A program made the translations under genes and the position numbers. Shown here in pieces: positions 33,342 to 40,926 of a stretch of 64,000 nt of DNA (positions within the stretch are counted from its first letter, which is position 1; every line of letters begins with the position of its first letter). The stretch is from positions 1,550,001 through 1,614,000 of the forward strand of contig CP170561.1 in the NCBI GenBank assembly GCA_042701975.1. Reading direction: 5' to 3'. The notes under the pieces are model-generated. The model ran no database searches, was not told the DNA's origin, and saw only the letters and a program-made list of their open reading frames with translations. The DNA comes from JAFALK01 sp042701975. Its GTDB lineage: Bacteria; Pseudomonadota; Gammaproteobacteria; Burkholderiales; Burkholderiaceae_C.

Positions 33342-33444
33342 GCGCGTCGAGTGTACGGAGTTCCATATGCCTTCCTAACGCCACCCGAGCGACAAAGCGT
33401 CCAGCGGCGCCGCGTGGTGTCGCGCTTCAAATGGAGATCCGAAA

Positions 33445-35397
33445 ATGTCTTTCGATGTCTTTGCCGGGGGCTGGGTGCTCCCTGTGGTCATCACCCTCGT
33501 CACCCTGATCGTGCTGGCCGTGCTTGTGCGCGTCTCCGGCGTGATTCGCTACATCCCGAACGACCGCGTTGGTGTGGTCGAAAAGCTGTGGAGCCTGTCG
33601 GGCTCGCTGCGATCGGGCCTGCTTGCGCTGCAAGGTGAGGCCGGCTTTCAGCCCGAGCTGCTGCGCGGCGGCTTTCACTTCTTCGCGCCCTTCCAGTACC
33701 GTGTCCACATTCAGCCGATGGTGGCGGTGACGCAGGGCAAGATCGGCTACGTCTTCGCGCGTGACGGCCTGGATCTGGCGGCCGGCCAGACGCTGGCGAG
33801 CAATGCTGCCGTCAGCGACTTCTGCGATGTGCGCGGCTTCCTCACTGGTGGCGGCCAGAAGGGGCCGCAGCGCAAGGTGCTGCGTGAGGGCACGCACGTG
33901 ATCAACCCGTCGCTCTTCGTCACCATGACGGAAGAGGGCAGCTATGCGATGGCGCTCGATCGCCACGAGAAGGCCTATTACGAGAACATGCGTTCGCTGC
34001 TCGAAGAGCGTGGCGCTTTCCGTCCCGTCGTGATCAGCAGCCGTGCGGGTGTGGAGCAGATGGACATGCTGGCCGTCGTCACCGTGCAGGACGGCCCGGC
34101 GCTGGCGCGCGACGAGCTGCTCGCACCTGACGTGGGCGATTCGCACCTGAGCTTCCAGGAGCCCGAAGCCTTCCTCGCCGCTGGTGGTCGCCGCGGCCGG
34201 CAAGAGCGCGTGCTGGTCGAAGGCACCTACTACGTGAACCGCCTGTTCGCCACCATCGAGCTGATTCCGAAGACGGTGATCCCGGTTGGCTTCGTCGGCG
34301 TGGTGGTGAGCTACACCGGTGCGCGCGGCGAGGACGTCTCGGGCAGCGAGTACAGCCACGGCGAGCTCGTGCGCGCTGGCTGCCGCGGGGTGTGGCGTGA
34401 CCCGCTGATGCCCGGCAAGTACGCCTTCAACACCTACGCCGGCAAGATCGAGCTGGTGCCCACGACCAACTTCGTGCTGATGTGGAAGAGCGGCGAGAGC
34501 GGATCGAGCTTCGACTCCAATCTGCGCGAGATCACGCTGATCACCAAGGATGCGTTCGAGCCGCTGCTGCCGCTGTCGGTCGTCGTGCACATCGACTACC
34601 GCAAGGCGCCGCTGGTGGTGCAACGCTTCGGCAACGTCAAGCAGCTGGTGGAGCAGACGCTGGACCCGATGGTGTCGAGCTACTTCAAGAACGTCTCGCA
34701 GACGCGCACCTTCATCGAGCTGATCCAGTCGCGCAGCGAGCTGCAGACGGGCGCCTCGAACGACATGCGCGAGCGCTTCCTCGCCTACTCGCTGGAGTTC
34801 CAGGAAGTGCTGATTGGCACGCCGCGCCCGCAAAGCGGCGACTCGCGCATCGAGACCATCATGGCTCAGCTGCGCGATCGCCAGATCGCTCGCGAACAGG
34901 TCGAGACCTTCGCGCAAAAGGAGATCGCCGCCAACAAGCAGCGCGAGCTCAACGAGGCCGAGAAGCGCGCCGAGAAGCAGAGCGAGCTGACGGCGTCTCT
35001 CGTGGACATCTCCATCAAGGAGAACCACGGCGCCGCCAACGTGAAGGCCGCCGAGAAGCGTCGCCAGGAAATCGAAGCGCTGGCGCAGGCCGAGGCGTTC
35101 CGCCAGGAGCGTGAAGGTCAGGGCAAGGCGGCGGCGATCCGCTCGATCGGCGAGGCCGAGGGTGCAGCCATCCGCGCCAAGTCGGAAGCGCTGGAAGGCG
35201 AGGGTGCCGACAAGCAGCTCACGCAGACCGTGATGCTGCGCCTGGCCGAAGCCTTCGAGGCCGCCAAGGTGCCGCTGGTGCCGCAGATCCAGCTGGGAGC
35301 GAACTCAGGCGAAGGCGGTGGCAACGCCATTGCCACGCTATTGGGGCTGATGACGGCGCTGAAGGCGCGTGAGCTGGCCGATACGTCGGCCCGCTGA
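33445..35397 (+). CDS. Flotillin-like SPFH domain membrane protein
   Basis: A 650-residue protein. One N-terminal membrane segment (LPVVITLVTLIVLAVLVRV) is followed by an SPFH/band-7 region (VGVVEKLW, LRGGFHFFAPFQYRV, later VIPVGFVGVVVSY and a second SPFH-like stretch to about residue 470). A long charged coiled coil (about 475-590; KEIAANKQRELNEAEKRAEKQ, AAEKRRQEIEALAQAEAFRQERE) and an AEGAAIRAKSEA segment follow, as in flotillins. Such proteins form oligomers in membrane microdomains. Compared with usual flotillins (about 400-500) it is longer, with an enlarged or duplicated SPFH part. No NfeD gene is next to it. Confidence 0.85.
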   Translation: MSFDVFAGGWVLPVVITLVTLIVLAVLVRVSGVIRYIPNDRVGVVEKLWSLSGSLRSGLLALQGEAGFQPELLRGGFHFFAPFQYRVHIQPMVAVTQGKIGYVFARDGLDLAAGQTLASNAAVSDFCDVRGFLTGGGQKGPQRKVLREGTHVINPSLFVTMTEEGSYAMALDRHEKAYYENMRSLLEERGAFRPVVISSRAGVEQMDMLAVVTVQDGPALARDELLAPDVGDSHLSFQEPEAFLAAGGRRGRQERVLVEGTYYVNRLFATIELIPKTVIPVGFVGVVVSYTGARGEDVSGSEYSHGELVRAGCRGVWRDPLMPGKYAFNTYAGKIELVPTTNFVLMWKSGESGSSFDSNLREITLITKDAFEPLLPLSVVVHIDYRKAPLVVQRFGNVKQLVEQTLDPMVSSYFKNVSQTRTFIELIQSRSELQTGASNDMRERFLAYSLEFQEVLIGTPRPQSGDSRIETIMAQLRDRQIAREQVETFAQKEIAANKQRELNEAEKRAEKQSELTASLVDISIKENHGAANVKAAEKRRQEIEALAQAEAFRQEREGQGKAAAIRSIGEAEGAAIRAKSEALEGEGADKQLTQTVMLRLAEAFEAAKVPLVPQIQLGANSGEGGGNAIATLLGLMTALKARELADTSAR

Positions 35398-35414
35398 GCG
35401 CGCGGGCCCGCTCA
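35395..35414. terminator. Hairpin between convergent SPFH and cupin genes
   Basis: TGAGCG and CGCTCA flank an inner self-complementary GCGGGCCCGC, giving a strong hairpin that spans the ends of both convergent genes. No T-run follows, so its role as a terminator is tentative. Confidence 0.35.
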
Positions 35415-35900
35415 CGCGTAGGGCGTGCCGTCCTTGTGCGTGAACTGCCACTGGTTCGGACCGACCTGCATCGCCTGCAGGTCGTCGTCCGGATAGCTGG
35501 CCGCATCGCCCGGCAGCCGGTCGCCGACTTCCAGATAGATGACAGGCTCAGCGCTGCGGTTCACCAGCTGATGGCCGTTGCCCGAGCCGCCCTTGAAGCC
35601 TGCGCACATGCCGGGTGCGAGCTGGGTTTCGCCTTCGTCGGTGATCAGCGTGGGCGTGCCGCTGAGGATATAGACGAACTCGTCTTGCTGGGTGTGCGCG
35701 TGGCGCAGTGCCGAGATGCCACCGGGCTGCAACGTCGTGAGGTTGACGCCGAAGCTGCAGAGGCTGAACACATCGCCCAGCGCCCTTTTCTCGCGGCTGG
35801 CCATGCGAGATGCAAACGGCTCGGGATAGTTGCTGCGCTTGATGCGTGGCGGGACGTCTGCGGCGAGGACTGCGATCGGCGCTGATGGGCGTGATGTCAT
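35412..35900 (-). CDS. Cupin domain protein
   Basis: A 162-residue protein with the two cupin motifs: GGISALRHAHTQQDEFVYILSG (motif 1, with His-x-His and Glu) and PGMCAGFKGGSGNGHQLVN (motif 2, with His), so a metal-binding beta-barrel is expected. Members of this group are often annotated as sugar-phosphate or auxin-binding-like cupins, but the reaction is not known. The C-terminus (DLQAMQVGPNQWQFTHKDG) is typical of that group. It lies 12 bases after the ABC exporter gene on the same strand and is probably co-transcribed. That does not link the functions clearly. Confidence 0.85.
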   Translation of the reverse strand: MTSRPSAPIAVLAADVPPRIKRSNYPEPFASRMASREKRALGDVFSLCSFGVNLTTLQPGGISALRHAHTQQDEFVYILSGTPTLITDEGETQLAPGMCAGFKGGSGNGHQLVNRSAEPVIYLEVGDRLPGDAASYPDDDLQAMQVGPNQWQFTHKDGTPYA

Positions 35901-35912
35901 GGCTCGGTCACC

Positions 35913-37688
35913 TCAGGCTGATCGTTCACCCGTTTGCAGCTTCCACAGCGCGGCGTACGCGCCGGCGCGCATGATCAGCTCCTCATGCGTGCCGCTCTCC
36001 ACCATGCGGCCGCGCTCCAGCAAGTGGATGCAGTCTGCCTGGCGCACGGTCGAGAGGCGATGCGCAATCACCAGCGTCGTGCGGTCCTTGCTGACGACGG
36101 CAAGCGAGCGCTGTATCGCGGCTTCAGTCTCGTTGTCCACGGCGCTTGTCGCTTCGTCGAGCACCAGCACCGGCGGGTTCTTGAGGATGGCGCGGGCCAG
36201 GGCCAGGCGCTGGCGCTGGCCGCCGGAGAGCTTCTGGCCGCGCTCGCCCACGCGGGTGGCAAAGCCCAGCGGCAGCCGTTCGATGAACTCCAGGCATTCG
36301 GCCTGGCGAGCGGCTTCGCGGATGGCTTCGTCGCTGGCTTCGGGGGTGCCGTAGGCGATGTTCTCGGCCACCGTGCCGTCGGTCAGGAAGGCGTCCTGCG
36401 CCACATAGCCGATGGAGCGGCGCAGGTCCTGCAGGTTCAGCTCGGCGATGTTGGCGCCGTCGAGTTCAATGCGCCCGGCGGCGGGCTCGTAGAAGCGCAG
36501 CAAAAGTTTGACCAGCGTGGACTTGCCCGAGCCGGTGCTGCCGACGAAGGCCACGGTCTGGCCGGCGCGCACATCGAGCGTGATGCTGGAGAGCGTGGGT
36601 GTCTCTGCGTAGGCGAAGTTGACGTTCTCGAAACGCAGCGCGCCGCGCGTGCTGCCGGGCGCGAGGTGGCGGCCTTCATAGCGGATCTGGATGGGCGTGT
36701 CGAGCAGGCCCAGGGCGCGCTCGGTGGCGGCCATGGAGCGCTGGTACATGTCGGCCACTTCGGCCAGGCGCGTCATCGGCCAGAGCAGGCGTTGCGTCAG
36801 GAAGATCAGCACTGAGTAGGCGCCGATCTCCAGCTGGCCGTGGATGGTGAGCCAGCCGCCGTAGACCAGCGTGGCGGTGAAGCCCGCCAGGATGGCCATG
36901 CGGATCACGGGCGTGATGGCCGAGCTGACGGCGATGGCTTCCGTGTTGGCCGCGCGGTAGGCCTGGCTGGCCTGTTCGATGTGGCGGGCTTCGAAATCTT
37001 CAGCCGCGTAGGCCTTGATGGTGGCCAGGCCCAGCAGGTTGTTGTTGAGCCGGGCCGAGACATCGCCCGCCGCTTCGCGCACGACGGTGTAGCGCGGCGC
37101 GAGCTTCTTCTGGAACCAGAAGGCGCCGAGCAGGATGACGGGAATCGGCAGCAGCGAGATCAGCGCGATGCCCGGCTGCAGCGCGAAGAACACGGCGGCC
37201 ACCATGGCCGAGCCGAAGAAGACCTGGATGATCTGCGTGGCGCCGAAGTTGATGAAGCGCTCCATCTGGTTGATGTCGTCGTTCAGCACGGACATCAGGG
37301 CGCCGGTGCGCTGGTCCTCAAAGAAGCGCAGTTCCAGCTTCTGCACATGCTGGTAGCAGTCCTGCCGCAGATCGTGCTGCAGGTTCTGCGCCAGGCCGCG
37401 CCATTTCACCTCGAGCAGGTATTCGAAGAGCGATTCCAAGCCCCACACGGCGACGTTCAGCGCGCCCAGCGCCACCAGCTGGTGCCACACGCCGGTGATG
37501 CCGAACTGGCCCAGGATGCGCGTGGCCAGGAAGCTCTGGTCGCCGCGCACGACCACGTCCACGGCGGCGCCGATCAGCACCTCGGGCAGGACATCGAAGA
37601 GCTTGTTGAGGACGGAGTAGAGGCTCGCCAGGCGGATGTCGGCGCGGTAGCGCCGGGCGTAGGCGAGCAAGCGTTGGAGGGGATGCAT
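35913..37688 (-). CDS. ABC exporter, fused permease and ATPase
   Basis: A 591-residue half-transporter that should dimerise. Residues about 15-315 form a six-helix ABC-B permease domain; residues about 345-585 form the ATPase, with Walker [10 protein letters not shown], signature [14 protein letters not shown], Walker [11 protein letters not shown] and the H-loop VIAHRLST. The permease part resembles the lipid/drug exporter group (MsbA-like). Substrate is unknown. It is the fourth gene of a same-strand row (SPFH, membrane protein, RHH protein, ABC exporter, cupin), with a 30-base gap from the RHH gene. Confidence 0.93.
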   Translation of the reverse strand: MHPLQRLLAYARRYRADIRLASLYSVLNKLFDVLPEVLIGAAVDVVVRGDQSFLATRILGQFGITGVWHQLVALGALNVAVWGLESLFEYLLEVKWRGLAQNLQHDLRQDCYQHVQKLELRFFEDQRTGALMSVLNDDINQMERFINFGATQIIQVFFGSAMVAAVFFALQPGIALISLLPIPVILLGAFWFQKKLAPRYTVVREAAGDVSARLNNNLLGLATIKAYAAEDFEARHIEQASQAYRAANTEAIAVSSAITPVIRMAILAGFTATLVYGGWLTIHGQLEIGAYSVLIFLTQRLLWPMTRLAEVADMYQRSMAATERALGLLDTPIQIRYEGRHLAPGSTRGALRFENVNFAYAETPTLSSITLDVRAGQTVAFVGSTGSGKSTLVKLLLRFYEPAAGRIELDGANIAELNLQDLRRSIGYVAQDAFLTDGTVAENIAYGTPEASDEAIREAARQAECLEFIERLPLGFATRVGERGQKLSGGQRQRLALARAILKNPPVLVLDEATSAVDNETEAAIQRSLAVVSKDRTTLVIAHRLSTVRQADCIHLLERGRMVESGTHEELIMRAGAYAALWKLQTGERSA

Positions 37689-37718
37689 GGGGCGCGATTG
37701 TGCGCGCCTGTGGTGACG

Positions 37719-37919
37719 CTATTCTTCGGCCGGCGGCCGTCCGCGCTTGGCCGGCTCACTCACGCCCGGCTTGATCCCGCGCTTGGCCAGCGCCTCCCGC
37801 AGCAGGAACTCGATCTGCGCATTGCTCGATCGCAGCTCCTGCGCCGCCAGCCGCTCGAGGGCTTCCCACAGCGCCGGGTCGAGGCGCAGGGCGAAGTTCT
37901 TCTTGCCGGGGCCGCTCAT
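37719..37919 (-). CDS. Arc-type ribbon-helix-helix DNA-binding protein
   Basis: A 66-residue protein: [39 protein letters not shown] is a ribbon-helix-helix motif of the Arc/MetJ type, in which the KNFALRL strand contacts DNA as a dimer. The C-terminal tail (KRGRPPAEE) is basic then acidic. The ATG at 37919 overlaps the stop of the preceding membrane protein gene (ATGA). Such a protein at the end of an SPFH operon may regulate that operon; a suitable palindrome (GTGATATCAC) lies upstream of the first gene. It could also be an antitoxin-type protein, but no toxin gene is adjacent. Confidence 0.82.
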   Translation of the reverse strand: MSGPGKKNFALRLDPALWEALERLAAQELRSSNAQIEFLLREALAKRGIKPGVSEPAKRGRPPAEE

Positions 37920-38389
37920 CGCGTGGGCGGCGCCGGGAAGGCGCGATGGATGCGGATCACCCAGCCGAGGAAGGCGAGCACCAGGGCTGCGATGGCCACC
38001 ATGCCCAGCCATGCGGGAGGCTGGGGCCATTCGGGACGTGCCTGCCACAGCAGGAAGATGTGCAAGCCGGCGAACATCGCCAGCGTCAGCAGGCGCATGC
38101 CGTCCATCAGCGATGCGAGGCGCTCGATGCTGGCTTCACGGCGCTCAGGCGCCAGCCAGTAGCTGCGGTGCGGCAGGTTGACGGCCATCGGCCAGCGCCG
38201 TGCCAGAGCTCGCATCAGCGTGCCACCGGCGATGAAGACGGTGAAGCTGCTCACGCCCATCATCACGGCCAGGTAGGCGAAGCGGTGCATCTGCTTGCCC
38301 GCCTCGCCCAGCTCGGCCGGCAGCAGCGGCGCGGTCAGCAGGTAGAGGGCCATCAGCGCGCACCAGGCCAGGACGATGACAACTCGCAT
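37916..38389 (-). CDS. Four-helix membrane protein, partner of SPFH gene (DUF1648-like)
   Basis: A 157-residue integral membrane protein with four hydrophobic segments (about 3-22, 35-57, 95-115 and 128-148). The loop [21 protein letters not shown] is the most conserved-looking part and recalls the NxPxxxYWLxPERR segment of DUF1648/SdpI-like proteins. Its function is unknown. The ATG at 38389 is 17 bases after the SPFH gene and gives a good membrane start ([18 protein letters not shown]). It overlaps the RHH gene (ATGA). The constant pairing suggests it works in the membrane with the SPFH protein, which is inference. Confidence 0.75.
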   Translation of the reverse strand: MRVVIVLAWCALMALYLLTAPLLPAELGEAGKQMHRFAYLAVMMGVSSFTVFIAGGTLMRALARRWPMAVNLPHRSYWLAPERREASIERLASLMDGMRLLTLAMFAGLHIFLLWQARPEWPQPPAWLGMVAIAALVLAFLGWVIRIHRAFPAPPTR

Positions 38390-38406
38390 GGCGAAAGACC
38401 TCGAAC

Positions 38407-39303
38407 TCAGTTGTACAGCGTGCCCGTGTTCACCACCGGTTGCGTCTCGCGGTCCGAGCACAGCACCACGAGCAGGTTGCTGACCATCGCCGCCTTGCGC
38501 TCGTCGTCCAACTCGACGATGCGGCGCTCGGACAGGCCTTGCAGCGCACTCTCCACCATCGTCACCGCGCCTTGCACGATCTTCTGGCGGGCGCTGATCA
38601 CGGCCTCGGCCTGCTGGCGGCGCAGCATCACTTGCGCAATCTCGGGCGCATAGGCCAGGTGGGTGAGCTTGGCATCGAGCACCTCGACGCCGGCCTGCGC
38701 GAAGCGCGCGCCCAGCTCCTTCACCATCGCGGCGGCCACTTCGTCCTGGCCGGCGCGCAGGGTGGTTTCGCCGGCACGCAGGTCATCGCCGTCGTCATAG
38801 GCATAGAGCGATGCCAGATGGCGCACGGCGGCCTCGGCCTGCAGGCTGACGAAGAGCTCGTAGTTGTCCACGTCGAACACGGCCTGGGCCGAGTCGCGCA
38901 CGCGCCAGACGACCACGGCGCCGATCTCGATCGGGTTGCCGCGCTTGTCGTTGACCTTGAGCGCGGCCACATTGAGGTTGCGCGCCCGCAGCGAGAGCTT
39001 GCGCTTGGCCTTGAGCGGGTTGGCCCAGCGCAGGCCGGCGTTGCGGTCAGTGCCGCTGTAGGAGCCGAAGAGCGTGAGGATGCCGGCCTCGTTGGGCTGC
39101 AGCATGTACAGGCCCAGGAAGACGAGGGCGGCGGTGATCAGGGAGAACACGCCGCTGGCCAGCAGCCCCACCACCCGGCCGCCGGACAACACGATGGCGG
39201 CGGCGCCCACGAGCACCAGCCCCAGCCCGACGAAGAACATCAAGTAGCCGTTGGCACTGCCGGCTACGGATTCGCGGTGACTTGCGTTTTGCATGACTGA
39301 CAT
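38407..39303 (-). CDS. SPFH (band 7/prohibitin-like) membrane protein
   Basis: A 298-residue protein with two N-terminal membrane segments (about 20-42 and 50-70), then an SPFH domain: [56 protein letters not shown], and a helical end ([30 protein letters not shown]) for oligomer assembly. It differs clearly from the flotillin-like protein at 33445. SPFH proteins scaffold membrane patches and can guide proteases. It is first in the operon with a four-helix membrane protein and an Arc-type regulator. The start ATG at 39303 has a GAGGAG site just upstream on the coding strand. Confidence 0.88.
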   Translation of the reverse strand: MSVMQNASHRESVAGSANGYLMFFVGLGLVLVGAAAIVLSGGRVVGLLASGVFSLITAALVFLGLYMLQPNEAGILTLFGSYSGTDRNAGLRWANPLKAKRKLSLRARNLNVAALKVNDKRGNPIEIGAVVVWRVRDSAQAVFDVDNYELFVSLQAEAAVRHLASLYAYDDGDDLRAGETTLRAGQDEVAAAMVKELGARFAQAGVEVLDAKLTHLAYAPEIAQVMLRRQQAEAVISARQKIVQGAVTMVESALQGLSERRIVELDDERKAAMVSNLLVVLCSDRETQPVVNTGTLYN

Positions 39304-39322
39304 CTCCTCAGTTCGAGAAATT

Positions 39323-39332
39323 GTGATATCAC
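39323..39332. promoter_or_regulatory. GTGATATCAC palindrome upstream of the SPFH operon
   Basis: A perfect 10-base palindrome lies 20 bases before the SPFH start codon, in an A/T-rich patch unlike the surrounding DNA. Imperfect TCGA(G)AAATT / AATTTCGA copies flank it. It is a candidate site for the Arc-type protein of the same operon. Confidence 0.5.
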
Positions 39333-39380
39333 TTTAATCTCAAATTTCGAGGAGCGCAAGTCCGCTGGATCGGATGGGCT

Positions 39381-39956
39381 TCAGATCGGCTTGACGCCGA
39401 TCAACCAGAGGTGGCCCCAGATCGCGAACGCGGCTGCCGCTGCCGCGCCGATCACGACGGTGGCCACCGTGCCGGCTGGGGACGCCTCGGGCTTGGTGCG
39501 GCCTTCCCCGCGGTCGCGCCGGCGCAGCGCGGTGTAGTCGATCACGGCCCAGAGCAAGAAGGCGCCGAACAGCAGCTCATCGGCCAACGTGTTGTTGGCC
39601 AGCAGGTGGGCCAGGGCCCAGGTCTTGACGCTGAGCACCATCGGATGGCCGACGGCGCGGCGGATGTGGTTGCGCGGCACGTAGGCCGCCGCCAGCAGGA
39701 TGAAGGCGATCACCATCAGCCCCGAAGCCGCGTGGTTCATACCGACCAGGCGCGGCCAGAGCACGACCGGCGTGGGCCGGGCGAGGTGAAATCCCCAGAG
39801 GATCAGGCCGAAGCCCAGCAGTGAGACGGCGGTGTAGCCGAGCTTCCAGGTGGTTTCGCCACGGCGCGCAATCTGTGCGTTGCGCCAGTCTGGTGCAACC
39901 AGCCGCACCGAATGGACGCCCAGAAAGATGACCAGGCCGGCGATGAGTTCGATCAT
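39381..39956 (-). CDS. NnrU family membrane protein
   Basis: A 191-residue protein with about six membrane segments. MIELIAGLVIFLGVHSVRLVAPDWR, NHAASGLMVIAFILLAAAYVP and the conserved NHIRRAVGHPMVLSVKTWALAHLLANNTLADELLFGAFLLWA identify NnrU, a relative of the NnrS/isoprenylcysteine methyltransferase-like membrane proteins first noted in denitrification gene clusters. A role in nitrogen-oxide metabolism is only established for some relatives, and no nir, nor or nos genes are in the window. It follows a microprotein gene on the same strand, with a hairpin between them. Confidence 0.88.
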   Translation of the reverse strand: MIELIAGLVIFLGVHSVRLVAPDWRNAQIARRGETTWKLGYTAVSLLGFGLILWGFHLARPTPVVLWPRLVGMNHAASGLMVIAFILLAAAYVPRNHIRRAVGHPMVLSVKTWALAHLLANNTLADELLFGAFLLWAVIDYTALRRRDRGEGRTKPEASPAGTVATVVIGAAAAAAFAIWGHLWLIGVKPI

Positions 39957-39959
39957 GCA

Positions 39960-39985
39960 GCGCTCCCCTCAAGGTTGAGGAGCGC
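39960..39985 (-). terminator. Hairpin between the microprotein and NnrU genes
   Basis: GCGCTCC (39960-39966) and GGAGCGC (39979-39985) form a 7-bp stem around a 12-base loop that can pair further. It lies just after the microprotein stop and just before the NnrU start. No long T-run is present, so termination is plausible but partial. Confidence 0.4.
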
Positions 39986-39998
39986 ATTCTCGGTCAGC

Positions 39999-40115
39999 TC
40001 ATTGCAGGACGTGTCGCATGGCCCAGAGCATGGACGGGAAGCCCACCGCCCAGATCAGGATGACGAGCAGAACGGCTTTGGAGCCGGTGAGATGGCGTTC
40101 AGCAATGTGCTTCAT
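39999..40115 (-). CDS. 38-residue single-span membrane microprotein
   Basis: On the minus strand an ATG at 40115 opens a 38-codon frame ending with TGA at 39999. It has a very strong AAGGAGG site five bases upstream. The peptide begins with a basic, amphipathic stretch (MKHIAERHLTGSK), continues with a hydrophobic span (AVLLVILIWAVGFPSMLWA) and ends MRHVLQ, which fits a single membrane helix with an N-terminal cytoplasmic or amphipathic part. A near-perfect sigma-54 promoter lies directly in front. It does not match CydX, CcoQ or KdpF, which I know by sequence. Its position before NnrU hints at nitrogen or redox physiology, but its function is unknown. Confidence 0.7.
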   Translation of the reverse strand: MKHIAERHLTGSKAVLLVILIWAVGFPSMLWAMRHVLQ

Positions 40116-40138
40116 GGGATCCTCCTTCCCGGCAAACG

Positions 40139-40154
40139 TGCAATTGCCATGCCA
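40139..40154 (-). promoter_or_regulatory. Sigma-54 (RpoN) type -24/-12 promoter
   Basis: On the minus strand the sequence reads TGGCAT-GGCAA-TTGCA. The GG and GC doublets are ten bases apart as required, and 10 of 11 consensus bases match TGGCAC-N5-TTGCA. The start point would fall near 40128, immediately before the AAGGAGG site of the microprotein gene. An inverted repeat CGCGA-ATCCC-TCGCG (40161-40175) upstream could be an activator site. Confidence 0.65.
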
Positions 40155-40228
40155 GGATGACGCGAATCCCTCGCGCTTGCACTCGCTTACTCGCGGGATG
40201 CAACAGTGCCGTGTGACTTATTGCAGCG

Positions 40229-40807
40229 CTATTGAAAGCGCAGCGCCATCAGGTCGCGCAGCGCGGCCACGAGGTTCTTGCGCACGGCGTCCTCGTTGGC
40301 CAGGCGGATGCGCTCGGGCTGGGAGAGCATGGCGTCCGTGAACTCGGCCTTGCCCTGGGTGCGCAGGGTGCGGTCGTAGGCGACGCTGTCGTTGCTGCGG
40401 TCGACCAGCTGGTAGCGCACGGCGATGCCCACTTCCGCATTGGCGGCCACCAGCGGCTGCATCAGCGCGATGACCTGGACCTTGAGCAAGAAGCGCGGCT
40501 GGCGCTTGTCGCTCGGCGGGGTGGAGGAGGTCATGCCGACGCCGCGCAGGGAGTCGTCCAGCGCGTTCTCGAAAGCCATGCCGCTCACGTTGGCGCCCCA
40601 CCAGAAGCTGGTGTTGTTGCCGCCTTGCACGTGGTCCAGCGCCACGTTGAACTTGAGCGCGTCGGGCACCCAGGTGCGCAACTGCAGCAGGTCGGCCTTG
40701 GGCACCGTCATCGTCATGGACTGCGAGGGCGCGCCGCAGCCGGCCATGAGCACGGCACAGGCGGCGCAGACAAGGACGGCAGCGGCGGAGGCAGACAACT
40801 TGGCCAT
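40229..40807 (-). CDS. Hypothetical outer-membrane-type lipoprotein
   Basis: A 192-residue protein with a lipoprotein signal: hydrophobic start (AAAVLVCAACAVL) and lipobox LMAGC, with the acylated Cys at residue 24. The residues after the Cys (GAPSQ) lack Asp at +2, so transfer to the outer membrane is expected. The mature part (DALKFNVALDHVQGGNN, then RFLLKVQVIALMQPLVAANAEVGIAVRYQLVDR) resembles small periplasmic lipoproteins with a beta-sheet fold, but no named family is recognised. It precedes the sigma-54 microprotein gene on the same strand by 113 bases, and the divergent protease gene lies on the other side. Confidence 0.72.
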   Translation of the reverse strand: MAKLSASAAAVLVCAACAVLMAGCGAPSQSMTMTVPKADLLQLRTWVPDALKFNVALDHVQGGNNTSFWWGANVSGMAFENALDDSLRGVGMTSSTPPSDKRQPRFLLKVQVIALMQPLVAANAEVGIAVRYQLVDRSNDSVAYDRTLRTQGKAEFTDAMLSQPERIRLANEDAVRKNLVAALRDLMALRFQ

Positions 40808-40926
40808 GGTCCCTCTAGGCTAACCGCTGAATCGTGCGGGTGTTGACTGGATCAGACATGGCTTTTGGCCCCTATTGCAGGCCGTCCTAGACTCCGCGGC
40901 ACTTCAACTCCCTCTACCCGCCTGCC

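Noticed and set aside
37719..37919. Antitoxin of a toxin-antitoxin pair
   Set aside because: The ribbon-helix-helix fold fits, but neither neighbour looks like a toxin (one is a four-helix membrane protein, the other an ABC exporter).
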